A DNA stretch of 64,000 bases from Ptychodera flava (lineage: Eukaryota > Hemichordata > Enteropneusta > Ptychoderidae). Below the pieces are notes generated by a model. That model saw nothing but the letters and a program-made list of their open reading frames with translations, was not told the origin of the DNA and searched no databases. Shown here one piece after another: positions 40,123 through 51,153 of this stretch; within the stretch, counting starts at the first letter, position 1, and each line of letters opens with the position of its first letter. Both the position numbers and the translations under genes were made by a program. The stretch lies in NCBI RefSeq assembly GCF_041260155.1, contig NC_091944.1, positions 25,126,832-25,190,831 of the forward strand, read 5' to 3'.

Positions 40123-43100
40123 AATAATTATAAGTGTTGTTTTTGTTGATTTTGTTTTTATTATTCGGAAACAAATTTATTTATTCAAAATTCAGTGACA
40201 TACATAAAGGCTGGAAAAATGCCTCCCAAATTACGAGAAAGTTTTCAGAAGTAAACTTTCAAACTTGCGCTCCCAAAATTCGACATGGTTTTTAAATTCA
40301 TGTTTGTTTAGATGCACATAGAACAGACGAGATCATGTTGCATTGGCTCACAGGCGAGAATGAACCGGTAGAAATTGAACCAAAAGTCTCTTTGCCGCAG
40401 TACGCCGTGACTGGAAGCACAGTGGCAGATGGCGTAGAGCAATATATACCTGGTAAGAACCAATATGTCAAATTAATAGTTGCAATTTCCAATTTCAATT
40501 TGCAATTTTTAGGATATGGTTTGGTTGGTGACATTATAATACAAAACCATGCTCGTCAATTATTTGAGACATGTTCAGTCGTCAAATAGGGCAAACTGAC
40601 TGACTTTCGTGCGCTATATAAGGAATGTCTTCAAACAAGTAAAGTAAAGCGTATATTGTTGTTCCATAGTCCACATTTGCTTGCCGATCTATTTAAGGCA
40701 GACCGGTCGTACACACAATTTTTTTTTTGGAGAAAATGGTGATTGTTGTGGTTTGTTGGTCCTGACCATTACGGTTTATTCATTGCTCGGCTGAGAAGAA
40801 AGCCTAATTCGGTTACATATCTCCCGTTATTTATGATTATTTAGTGTTTGTATAGTGATTTAACTCTACACGTTAGCAGGTGAGTATCATTCTGCGCTGT
40901 GAATAGTCGACAGGAACGAAGTTCAAAATAACTGTCAAGATTAACCACCTATATCAGACTGACTTAATGTAATTAGGTTTTGTGTACCATATGCTGCCAA
41001 TTGACAACAGTCTCTTATTATTATTCTCTTTTACGACAAAACGCCCCTTTCCTCTGACAAAAAGTATTGCCAAGCATGAGTTTTTAATTATCTTGAACAA
41101 CTTGGATATAATTGATAACTGAGAAGAAGATTTCTCAAATGTAAAACGTTACCATTATCTACCATGCAAACCTAATTTGAAACGTTGGTATAAAGGTGCA
41201 CAAGATAGCTACACAGTACAAGTGAAGGAACTAATCACGAACATGCTGTGAGACCTTATTTGTGGCAATACAAGATAGCACATTATTCTCGACCCACACA
41301 GAGAGAAATTGAAGATCCTTAACTTTTGTACTTGAAACACTTCCATCCTTCACTAAAACCGTACACGCATAATTAAAAGAACGCCTGATGTGATGAACAT
41401 TTTGCCTTTCGGATGAGGTATTATATCTTACAAAGGGGAGTTATTGAAACAGTATTTTAATTTCAGCGAATGGGGACTTTTGCTCACCGAGGACTCCATC
41501 TTGTATCTGCATTGGACATTTTACTTGTTAATATAACAAGCTTTGACAAGCATTCCTATCCTCTCACGAGGAAAAATGTTTGATATAATTTCAGAATATT
41601 TACGTATATTGAATTATAATGGAACACAGCATTAATTGTATTTGTAACGTATATCTTTGTATATAGACGTTTCAATACGTTGATATGTGTAGCGTATATC
41701 CATGCAGAATATGAGTATATATAATGCAGATCTTTGCCCACCCAGTGTACACTGTACTTGTCCATTTATTAGTATACTCAGTCGTATACCTAAAGCATGC
41801 GATAAAGGCATGGAATCAGCATATGTGTATATATCGTTGTATATCAAGCATTTTGCCAAGTGTCTCATAAAATAAACTTCATCCGTTTTATAAGATTGTG
41901 CAGGAGTGATTAGTACTTGCTCAGTGTTCAATTATTGTGGGTGCGAATATTTTCCAAGGGTTGCTCAATAATTTTGTATGTTTTCTTAATATTTTAACAG
42001 GAAACTTCAGTTACCTGACAGTCGATTTCCATCTCGAGCGCCTGCTGGGATTCTATCTCCTGGAGGCATTCATACCTAGTTCAGGACTGGTCGTCGTAGC
42101 GTGGCTCAGTCTCTGGTTAGATCCCGTAGCATCACCGGCAAGGGTGACGCTGGCGATTACCACACTCCTTGCTCTCATAACTCAGTCAAACCTATTAAAA
42201 AGCGGGCTCCCTAAAGTCGCATACATAACGGTATGTCAATCATTATGTCATAATAAGTAGAATGACATCTAATCTGCATGACTGAAGACTTGTTTCGATT
42301 AATGTCATAAAGAACACTGGCTGAGCACTGTGATCTTCATTAATTCTATTATCATAGATCTATTACATTTTTTCGAGGACAGGATTTTTTCCTTCTTTCC
42401 TAAAACGTGCAGTGAATAACTTAAGCAGACCTACTTATGGACTGTACGAATGCAATAAATGAATATCATATCAACTAAGAAATGCTGCATGTATCTGAAA
42501 ACTGTCCAAAACTACGAACTTCATCGCCAACAGCTCAATGAATTAGTCTTGTCTGTAAGCAATTTAAATTGAATTATACCTCGATTTCAATGACAATGAA
42601 ATATGTGGCTTGCATAATGACACATTGTATTGGCACTTACTTTAACATCTGCCATTGGTACTGTATTTCCTTCGCATAAATTTCAGTGACTCTGTCATGG
42701 CTAGTTATTCTTCTTCGCTTAATGATATTCTCCCTGCTCTTCAAACAGGCTATTGACATTTGGCTGACAATGTGTCAACTTCTGGTTTATGTGCTTTTGA
42801 TTGAATATGGATTGGTTTACTGGTTGCACACCACTGGGGGCATGGCATCTAGTAAATGTTGCAAAGATAGAAACTCGGTAAGTATATGTCATGAAATATG
42901 ACGAAGCTCGATGTCGTTTTCAATACATTCATTACAACTTCTACGAAAAGCTACATACACAATAAAATTGACTGTCAACTAACTACTTACGTGTCGCTGT
43001 CTCATGTAGTCTTTTGTAAAGTAATCTGATTCTGATACTAATTAGCATTGTAGTTATACTGTAACTTTTAATAACTCAAAACATCTCACTCTCGTTTGAG

Positions 43101-44798
43101 TTATTTTTCACATTGTTTTTTATCCGATCATAATGGCCAGTACGTTGTTCTGTCCTTGTCTTAATGTCAATAATTTTCTAATGACGATTGTCGTTTTATT
43201 TGCGCAAAATTTCTACTCTATTAAAAAGGGTTGCCTAACTGAACTTAAGGTGGGCTATCCGAAGTCGAACAGATGCCTGAAGATTAATTATTTTGCCTCG
43301 CAATCTGATTGCTATCTCCTGAACAGTATTCGTTGTGACATCTGACAAGCTTCTTAAGTTTCTTTTCCCTAGGCGGTGAGATATTTTCAACCGGTGGTTG
43401 TTGTTCCACTTTGGGCGTTGACTTCTCCACCGTGGTTGGTGTAACTGGATCTGCTGACTCATCGTTGTCAAGTATATATAGAGCCGGGGTTTTTACTTGT
43501 GTTTGCCTGGTCTGGACACAGATAATAGGAATGTTTGCTTTCTTCTCAGGGTACCTTTAGAAGAAACCTTGGCACAATGTATGAGAGTAACAGCTGTATT
43601 TGCTTGTAGTACTCCATCCAATTTTACGTGCATGCTGTCTACGGGCAACGGCTCTGGTAGGCTCTTTGCTCAATGCCTTTTGTTGAATGATCGCTCGCAT
43701 GTACCTTTTTCCCTATTTATCGGCAGATCCGACAAATTCCAAGTCAGGTTGTCTTGGCTCTAGTTTTTCTGCTACTGTAGGCACTGTGGTATGCATTTGG
43801 CGTTCGATCATTAGTTGACATGGACCCATGCCCGTCGCTGCTTTTGAAGTTGCGCGGTAGCTCATCAATGCATGAAATACGTCATACTGCTTTAGGGTTT
43901 TCTTAACGATGCGTACTCCATTTTTCTGACTCCCAATTGGATTGTGGGTAACGTAGACTAGATGTGGTGCATCGACATTCATACTTTTGTCAAACTCTTG
44001 GAAATCTGCTGACGAAAAACTGCAGATCATTGTCGGATAATTTTTTTTCTGGGATTCCCAAACTGGCAAACATATTTTGCACTTTTCTAATCACTTGTTC
44101 GCTGGTTGTACTTGTCATATGTACGGATTATAAGTATTTGTTGTAGTAGTCAATGACGACCATATATGTCTAAATATTGAGATCGCACAGATATAAAGCT
44201 ATTTTCTGCCATGGGCTCTCTGGCAATGGCGTTGCCATCATTGGGTTCTTTTCGCCCTGTGTTTATTTTTCGTGAAGAATTTGCAATTAGCTATTTTCCT
44301 CATTGCTGGTGAAACCTTGCTATCATACTGCATTTATTCATAGCATGTTTTCACCCCTTGATGTCCCTCATGGATATTGTCCATGACCTCGAGCCTATTT
44401 CAATGTGGTTGGTATGACCATTCTGTCTTGATAGATGAGTTTGCCATCGTTCAATGACAGTTGTTTCTCACTGAGTAGTATTGTTGAATTTCGTTTAGCA
44501 CTTCTCTTGCTCGTTTGTGCAATCCTAGAATTGTATATTTTAGTACTAACCTCAGTTGTTTATTATCCATGGTTGCTAGTCAGAGTTCTTCCAACTTGTC
44601 TGGTGTTCGTGGTTCAATTGCTTCCAGGTGATCGACATGAGCTTGTACTTCTTCTTCCGTACCTGATTTTTATACACTGAGTCGGATTACTTGACAGTGC
44701 GTCAGCCCCTACCACCTCTTTTCCATTCGACTTTTAAGCCACCTCCGTCTGTTTTCATCAGTGCCCTATAAATTGCCTGAATTAACACCAAACCACTG

Positions 44799-44861
<63 letters not shown>

Positions 44862-45304
44862 TATATATATATTAATCACAGTTGCTTGACAGCCTTATTT
44901 GTTGATTGTTATATATAAGATTCCTATAAACTTGACCAGTTACTTGGCTTTGTGACAGCATTGTAATGCATTAATTTTGTTATTAAAAGGACAAAGACAT
45001 GTTCATGGATAAGGCAAGATTTCCTGCTTCAAGAAAGATGACAAGCTTTGACAGGGCAGAATCACAAACAACTCTCACAAATCTTTCCACGAAGTACACG
45101 TACACAGAAGGAATGACGGAAAGGACACCCGAATCTGCCATGTTTCAAACACAGTATGGAAGCCGCCGCGAAAAGAAGATATCAGTGACAGAAACGTCTG
45201 CATATATTGGCTATGGTAAACGTGTCGACAGAATTTGCAAGGTTACATTTTTAGGCTTTTTTGGTATTTTTGCAATTATTTACTGGAGAACATATTACTT
45301 TTAA
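28943..45304 (+). CDS. Cys-loop anion-channel receptor B (GABA-A/glycine class)
   Basis: Nine exons: 28943-29007 (predicted), 34755-34873, 37020-37087, 37709-37923, 39024-39106, 40312-40452, 42001-42230, 42749-42877, 44990-45304; 1365 nt, 454 aa. Exon 1 encodes a hydrophobic core [11 protein letters not shown] and ends GG|GTGAGT in phase 2, as in A and C. ATG 28943 follows an in-frame TGA directly; ATG 28970 would also give a signal peptide. Landmarks: loop [12 protein letters not shown], loop A WTPDTFI, Cys-loop C163-C177, loop-B position M182 followed by S183-Y184, sequon N232-F-S at loop C, and P276-A277-R278 at TM2. TM4 lies near the C terminus. Asn or Thr changes at TM2 15'-16' (QSN) separate it from A and C. 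Exons 2-9 are well supported. The exon 1 assignment, which implies a 5.7-kb first intron, is an inference. Confidence 0.85.
31344..33118 (-). mobile_element. LINE remnant in intron 1 of gene B, palm region missing
   Basis: Read on the minus strand, it gives a pre-finger region ([13 protein letters not shown], then [11 protein letters not shown]). Next is a finger region ([19 protein letters not shown], then [13 protein letters not shown]), and then, after a gap of about 60 bp, a thumb/C-terminal region ([12 protein letters not shown]). The C-terminal zinc-knuckle-like [20 protein letters not shown] follows. About 150 codons containing the catalytic YxDD of non-LTR reverse transcriptases are absent between fingers and thumb. 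Several stops and frame changes occur upstream of 32850. It is a dead copy of an RTE/CR1-like element; the exact clade is uncertain. Confidence 0.75.
33121..33870 (+). repeat. Copied segment of the gene A intron 4, inside intron 1 of gene B
   Basis: After a (CATA)n array, 33498-33870 aligns with 18432-18620 and then 19262-19490 of gene A. Shared blocks include ACAATATCCTGTA, AAATGATATGCTT, CAAATGA, GATTAATC, CTTTCAGTAAT, TTACATGATAATAT, GCAAACTTTTT and GGTAGAAACTGACAAAATTTG. No receptor exon accompanies it. Confidence 0.75.
33258..33497. repeat. Compound (CATA)n / (CGCA)n / (CA)n microsatellite
   Basis: A short CATA run, then CGCA and CA runs at about 33303-33366, then CATA to 33497. It corresponds in position to the array at 17870-18368. 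Confidence 0.95.
33871..34754. other. End of intron 1 of gene B
   Basis: Non-coding, ending in a low-complexity TCCATCCATCAA tract that runs directly into the exon 2 acceptor at 34753-34754. A similar TCCATCC tract flanks the microsatellite of the gene A intron 4. Confidence 0.5.
35573..35611. repeat. (AT)n microsatellite in intron 2 of gene B
   Basis: Short AT dinucleotide run. Confidence 0.9.
35832..36238. mobile_element. 'TTAAGGTAG' MITE in intron 2 of gene B
   Basis: The left end TTAAGGTAGATATTACAG and right end GAGGCGCATACTACCTCAA are inverted. Interior blocks TATAGAGTTAACA, ATTTTGAATTACAGATATCGG, GTGACCCCC and TGAGCAAAAGTC match the copy at 8766-9125 in the same orientation. Confidence 0.7.
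37957..38271. repeat. (TATG)n microsatellite in intron 4 of gene B
   Basis: TATG array with GTAC and TCTG/TGTC variants, beginning 34 bases after exon 4. It is the opposite strand orientation of the CATA array at the equivalent place in gene A. Confidence 0.95.
39155..39636. mobile_element. Foldback element with long inverted arms, copy 1 (intron 5 of gene B)
   Basis: The left arm holds CTTGGAATTACGACGTGCTT, GGGTGAT and AAACGTTTCTGG. The right arm holds their complements CCAGAAACGTTT, ATCACCCAAGGACATTG and TAATTCCAA. The arms are about 150 bp each, including TTTTGCAACAATTTAA near the centre. No transposase. Related copies are at 58023-58500 and 61825-62258. Confidence 0.75.
40084..40122. repeat. 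(GAT)n trinucleotide microsatellite
   Basis: About 13 GAT units in intron 5 of gene B. Confidence 0.9.
43235..44760 (-). mobile_element. Fossil Ty3/Gypsy-type LTR retroelement fragment (pol 3' part)
   Basis: It lies in intron 8 of gene B, antisense to it. Parts recognised in element order from 44760 to 43235 are the end of an RNase H-like region, an integrase zinc-binding region ([13 protein letters not shown]), the integrase core ([10 protein letters not shown]) and the integrase C-terminal region ([20 protein letters not shown]). No LTRs, gag, protease or polymerase part were found nearby. It is clearly broken, with several interruptions, and looks old. Confidence 0.75.
44802..44872. repeat. 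(AT)n microsatellite in intron 8 of gene B
   Basis: AT run with one AATAT interruption, about 120 bases before exon 9. Confidence 0.95.
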
Positions 45305-45369
45305 ATGGTCCTCTGTCAACGTAGAGAACAGTTACACTATTTGATACTTTTTTCATGGCATTTTCTCAC

Positions 45370-45572
45370 TTAAAGGGGAAGTTCACCAAGGATGATTTTT
45401 ACATATTTGCTACCCATGATTCAAATTACATAGGCACTTCCGGTACTATTTTTATCGTTTTTTCGTAAAAAAAATCGCGCGAGTTATAAAAGGTGAAAAT
45501 AGCTTTTCCGGGGTAAGTGACCACAAAGCCAGCACATATGGAAAAATCATCCTAGGTGAACTTCCCCTTTAA
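45370..45572. mobile_element. 203-bp TTAA-flanked MITE in the 3' flank of gene B
   Basis: Ends are TTAAAGGGGAAGTTCACC and, reading outward from the right, TTAAAGGGGAAGTTCACC. The inverted match extends through AGGATGATTTTT with one mismatch, about 30 bp in all. It starts 65 bases after the stop codon, so it probably lies in the 3' UTR. No coding capacity; the TTAA boundary suits piggyBac-type mobilisation. Confidence 0.85.
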
Positions 45573-45730
45573 TCCATCAGCATCATTGCTTTTTAAGATT
45601 GTAACCTTGATGTGCAACCTTGATGTGCAGAGGGCGATAAAATGTATATATCAGTTTTTACGCCAATCATCGAAACATTTGTTCCCAGGCATGGCTTATA
45701 TCAGAGATGTTTGAAAGGCGACGTTATTTA

Positions 45731-45861
45731 AGCAATAATGTACCCCCTCCTGGCCCATAATGGACGAAAGCAAACTTTAACGACATAAATTAGCCGAGTA
45801 CATAATGGACTGCAAAGTTTTCTTTAGTCCGTTATGGGCCGGGACGCGGTACATTTTTGCT
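45731..45861. mobile_element. Foldback element of about 130 bp
   Basis: The left arm AGCAATAATGTACC, then GGCCCATAATGGAC, pairs with the right arm GTCCGTTATGGGCC, then GGTACATTTTTGCT. The arms are about 47 bp with a few mismatches and a 35-bp loop. Confidence 0.7.
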
Positions 45862-47093
45862 ATTATTGTATAGTTTTGGCAATGCCAGTGAATTTGTAGA
45901 AAGGAAATTGAAACTGAGTTTGAAGCCAGTGAGCGTTGTCTGGCATGATCGGCCCTGAATCTGTATACTGTATACATTTACACGCACTCCACACTGCACT
46001 GCACTGAACACGCACGTTCAACACAAAAAAATGAGCAGCTCTTTAACGGTTCAATTTGGAATTAAAAAACGATTTTTTTTGAAGGAAATGAAAAGGAATG
46101 GCTTCCCTACCGTCTATATCGAACTTGAAACATCACCTTTCAATATGCCATTCAAAAAGCCGACACGGTGAAATGCCAGACATAAAGAAAACGGAATCTT
46201 AATGCGTTGACATCAGCATGATCAGCGAGCTGCATGGTATCAGCTGATAAATACGATCATTATTATGTCGCTAGTAGTAAAGCATTCAATTGCAAACGAT
46301 ATCAACATAGTTCAACAATGTTATTCAAATGTTTAAATTTCATTGATAATTGTGTCTATAAAATAATTTAATTTTCGATGGCTTCTCGAGAAGAGCTATT
46401 TATTTCGGCGAACGAGAAAACTTGACGTAAACGGGTGCTTGAAAGGTACAGTTGACAAACCATACTGGACGGTTTCCGTAGCGATGTCGAGAAAAAGGCA
46501 AGGTAAAACCACAGACAAGGAGTAAAAACGATGAATTAAAGTTGTCTCCGATTACAGTCAGTGTGTCAGAACTAGGTGGCCGATATGTAAGATCAACGGA
46601 GAGTCCACGGTCGTCATGATTGTTGGCAGTAGCTGACCTAGGACCAAGACTTTGAATTGCTCCGTAGTAATTTCCGTAGACACTTCCGGTCAGGGTTTAT
46701 GACAGCTGCCGTTATTGGCCGGTTTATGGCTGGTTCGAGTAGCCTTTCACGCTTGCATCGTCCACATGGCTACTGACATACATAATATGCCATGTGTCAA
46801 ACCCAGTATCGTCTAGGAGTTTGCAAGTGTACTGAGTTCTGTTTCACCTATACAGCAACGAAGAGAGCGATGCTGTGAACAACATAGTAGTCATGGAGCT
46901 CTATGGTATTACTTTAGCAGTGGTACAGTGCACTGCATGCAGCGTATCTGACGGTCGACGGGGACTGTATGCTGAGCACGAGCCAGACAGAGCAAACTAC
47001 GAGTGCATGCGGGAGGACTCAAAAAATTGATATATTGTACAGTAAGACATTATTATTATTAATATTGTGCACCATTATCAAGATTTATCGTTT

Positions 47094-47176
47094 TTTATTA
47101 CATAGTTTATCCCAAACTTTCCCTTCTTTTAAATGTATTACATGGTTTATCGCACACTTTCCCTCCTTTTAAATGT
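47094..47176 (+). repeat. Two-copy 41-bp tandem repeat
   Basis: The unit TTACATAGTTTATCCCA, followed by CTTTCCCTTCTTTTAAATG, is repeated once with about five substitutions. Confidence 0.75.
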
Positions 47177-48493
47177 GCAGTCCTTTTTCCGCTTCCCAAA
47201 AAATTGTATCGTTATGCTCGCTGTGGGGCTGCAATGCTGAATAATCAGATACATTATCAGTAATAATCAGGACGTATGACGTCACAAATTCACTGGTACT
47301 GACAAAGCTATGATATAATCGTACATATTGACTTAGCAGATTATGATGACGTTTATAACAATCCGGTTTGTTCAATAGTAACTATTACACATGTGAGTAT
47401 GAGTGTATATATCGTACAATATATTCTTGAGATACAGTTTATAGATACAGATACATTATATTTAGACAAACGTATCACTGAGTCTATTTATTCTTCAATC
47501 CTACGTCTCCAGATGTAAATATAGGCAGAGAAACGAATATCATTACATTTAAAACATTAAACAAGCTATAGAGAAAACTGGGCGAGAGGAAAGTCTGAAA
47601 AATGAATTTAAAGACATTGTTAATACTTCTATAGAAAGTGATATCTATCAGCACTGAAGCAGTATGCTTTTAATAGATGTAATTTGCTTTTACTTGGTAA
47701 AGTTGAAGATTTTGTTCAATTTTAAACATTCGAGTGTTTCGTTCTCTACTACATTGAGTGTAATATATTTCCTTTTAAGCTGAGAGATGGACAAGTCAGA
47801 CTCTATATCTTTATGATGCCAATAAAGAATGTCATTTTCCAAAGAAATTTTAATATGAAATTGCAGCTTTCAAAAGCAGCTTTGCAATATTGTATGATTT
47901 TTAAAAACGTTGAAAATATGATATTTTATAGATGTTTTAATTAATAAGTACAACAATACTGTATTAAACTTTCACGATGGAAAACCATTTCATAATGGCG
48001 TTGATTAAAATATCGGTGTTTAGCATATACATTTAACTGACCATTTTAAGATATTAAGTAGAGTTGTCTTGAATTAATGATCCAAGCACACTATTATAAC
48101 TGTTTATGATAAATATCAGCAACTGATATCGATTGTAAGCAACAGTGCATTCATTCTAAATATCATTAAATAATGGTTTAAGAGCAATTTATAAAATGTG
48201 ATATTATGAAGTTCACATGTAATTATCAGAAAGTGTGTGTGATGCTATCAGAGGGTATTTAAAAAATGAACCTCACAAAAATGTGTTAACAGATCTTCTC
48301 ATATAATTCTATAACTCTTATAACATAACAGAATAAATTTTGTTGATATATTAGTTGTTGTTGTATGGCAAAATACTGATCGAAAGGAATCTGTTTTCAT
48401 GAGGTGTTTTATGATTTTGAATTTATCGCAGATCCCATCAATACAGAAAATTAGTTCTTATTTGTATATCAAGAGCGTGATGTAATTGCAATG

Positions 48494-48495
48494 GA

Positions 48496-48534
<39 letters not shown>

Positions 48535-48535
48535 A
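48494..48535. repeat. (AAAT)n microsatellite
   Basis: About ten AAAT units. Confidence 0.9.
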
Positions 48536-50198
48536 ATTGAAATGTGATTTCAGTGCTTGACGTGTCTTTTTTCGCCAGAAACTTCGGGCCTTCGCATTAC
48601 ATCCGCGTAAAAATTTCCCCCCCAATATTAATGGCACATGTATCTCAAGAAGAAAGTATTCTAATTGAATTAGGGATAATTGAAGATTAGTGGAGACACC
48701 TAAGGCTGCAAACTAAACGTATTTCTCGGTGGGGGAGCTCTAAATAACGTTAAACTTATCCCAAACCCCTAAAACAAACCCTTACCCTAGGTTACTAACA
48801 ATTCAAAAATAATTTCTATATGGCAACTGATTTCCTGTCTTGTTCCAAACGACAACATCAAAAGGATCGTTAGAAATTGTAATTGTTTGATTTTCGGTGG
48901 TAATATCAATGTAACTGGTTTGTCAACAGATTCTCTCCATGAAGCTAATTCAGTTATCTCCTTTTTCTGATGTACTGCCCTTGGGGACATCACTACATTC
49001 AAAGCACCGATGAAAAAGACGAAATAGAATGATCAGCTCTATTGATAAACAAATTCCATATACGCCAGAGTATTTATATCATTTATAAATCATATCTATG
49101 AATAACAAGCAGACATTGGCAGACAAATTATCCGAAACTATTATTAACATGGAACATTGATAAACACATGTAAATAAGATAAACTGATATTAGTATCACT
49201 GTAATCTTTGTTTTTTTTATTTCAATCGCAGATCTTATTTGCTACTCATGACATTATTTAGCTGCAGTTTTTTTGATAATCTTGATTAAAAATCGTAATT
49301 TTTGATGTAGCAGGTATATTTTCGATATTTTCGAGTGCTGTCTCTAATTTTCATTGAAACAAAATCAAAATATAGATTAATAATACTAATGATATGCTTT
49401 TATAAGAACATTATCAATGCTGACGATTTTTCATGAGCTTTCCTACAGGCAGTTTATACCATGATAACCTTTTCACTTATTGTCAGAGAGGAACATCACA
49501 ATATTTAAGCTCCCATAGCTGAAGCATATGTCATATTACACTGCATAATGAAACCTATAATACTTAACGTATTAGCATGGATTATTGCCTGTATCTTTGC
49601 TGAATAATACATATACATATGAATATAGTCAAGACTGTAATGCTTGTTTCAGCACGCTTGTATTCATGTGAATTCACGTGCGCGATTCTACAATACAGGC
49701 AACACAGATTGTGTAAATTAATCGGATTTTGCTTTTTGCTTTTTGCTTTTTGATACAGTATTGTTGATCACCAGAGCATGCTAAAACGTTTTTATCTTCA
49801 AGGACTGATAAACCTTTGATTTTTATTTACTACTATACATGTGTTCATTAAGTCACGAAGAAAAAAGATCTAAAAATGATAAATGAATATTTACTATACA
49901 TACTATCACCAAACATCCGAAATGGACTTATGAATTTACCTGCGCAATCCCCTGCGAAAAATCTGCAACCCAGCCGGAGTGTATGGATGAAAATAAATTA
50001 AAACACATTCATCGAGGTACCAATGTCTCTATTCCATGCAAGACACAATGTGTTGATAAAATAATGGATAATGACATTCCTCAAAACATCAGCAACATAC
50101 GGACGACCACTTAATTGCTTAGTTACGTAAAGGGACTTAACTCATAGCACTTAATGGTTGCACAATAGAGCAGACTGAGTCTAAACTTACGTTGAAGA

Positions 50199-50208
50199 GC
50201 ACATGCGC
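50199..50208. promoter_or_regulatory. Diverged NRF1-like motif before the orphan exon
   Basis: GCACATGCGC, followed by ACGCCATAT. The gene C equivalent is ACGCATGCGC followed by ACGTCATAT, so the whole promoter-proximal block is homologous. Confidence 0.4.
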
Positions 50209-50291
50209 ACGCCATATCAGAAATCAAAAACGTATATCTATAATTGAGATGTGTGAGGTCTGAGATACATGTATGAACATCTCTTGGCGTG

Positions 50292-50383
50292 ATGACTCAC
50301 TTAATTTGTCTCAGGCGTGCTTTTACCACTTCAATATTTCACATTCTTGTCTGGATGTCTTTCTTTGCAGCCTTGGTGTCGGG
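50292..50383 (+). pseudogene. Orphan receptor first exon (signal peptide), donor site AT
   Basis: Its 92 nt (30 codons plus 2 nt, the same phase as the real first exons) encode a signal-peptide-like frame whose end HILVWMSFFAALVSG resembles the gene C end [19 protein letters not shown] similarity to gene C continues past the exon into the intron (AATAATATAATCTAT against AATAATGCTATCTAT). Where C has GG|GTGAGT this copy has GG|ATGAGT, so the splice donor is lost. Reading on would meet TGA at once. No exons 2-9 follow before gene C. It is a relic of a fourth receptor gene or of a disused alternative first exon of gene C. Confidence 0.65.
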
Positions 50384-50847
50384 ATGAGTAAATAATATAA
50401 TCTATGAAAAGACAAGTTCAGTTTTATCAGCCATTTTACCGTACATTTCATTTGGTACTTTAGCGACCAAGTCTATTATCACTTTTGGGGGAGATTGGGT
50501 TCCTTCTTTGGAGGATATCCATGACTGGTTGCAAGAAAATATGCTCCTTCTCAATGACATGGTAAGTGAAATCGTACATTTTAAAGGTCATGGTGTCGTT
50601 GGCCGGTAACTCGCTACGATGAACGGATTGGCGATGTCACCATACATCCATCGATTACCGTTCATAATCTTGGTGAGACCATGGATACAGCTGGCAATAT
50701 ATCAGATCATATTATTATCATTTATAAGTCAGCATCCCATGCGTTGTTGAAATTAGGGAATTCATAACATGTGAAATCATAGCGTAACTATTAATTTATG
50801 TCAGATAATTTGAAATACAGGTTATTATGGTGCTAGGGCTTTTTTCA

Positions 50848-51153
50848 ATTTATGCACATCGCTTATGGAATTCTTTGCTGTTTCATGTTCGATTTATGAA
50901 ATATTGAATGTCTTTAAAAGTTAACTCAAAACTCACTTTTTAAGGTCTTTTTATTCGTAATTTCGTTGCTTTTATGATGAGTCTTTTAATGAAGCTATAT
51001 TTCGTTTTGTTTCCTTTACTTTTTACTGTAACTTTGAAAACAATGTTATTTTTTCATTCTTCTGTTTGTTTATTTTTAGCGTAAAGCGCAATAATGTTGA
51101 GATTATTTTAATGTAATGCGCTATAGAGGAAATAAAGATTAAGATTAAGATTA
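50848..51153 (+). mobile_element. 3' end of an L2/CR1-like LINE
   Basis: The translated remnant begins AHRLWNSLLFHVRF, the usual C-terminal motif of such reverse transcriptases, and soon meets in-frame stops. The 3' UTR contains AATGCGCTATAGAGG and ends in an (AAGATT)n tail at about 51135-51153. It is 5'-truncated and dead. Confidence 0.7.

Larger units (their letters stand above)
45862..50198. other. Intergenic DNA between gene B and the orphan exon
   Basis: No exon-like sequence of the receptor family was found apart from the orphan first exon that follows. Noted within it are a 41-bp tandem duplicate at 47094-47176 and an AAAT array at 48494-48535, plus AT-rich unassigned DNA. Short open frames have no recognisable features. 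Confidence 0.4.

Noticed and set aside
50460-50562. Exon-like frame containing WVPSLEDIHDWLQ before a strong GTAAGT
   Set aside because: It matches no receptor segment and has no convincing acceptor. Probably a chance frame or an unidentified repeat.
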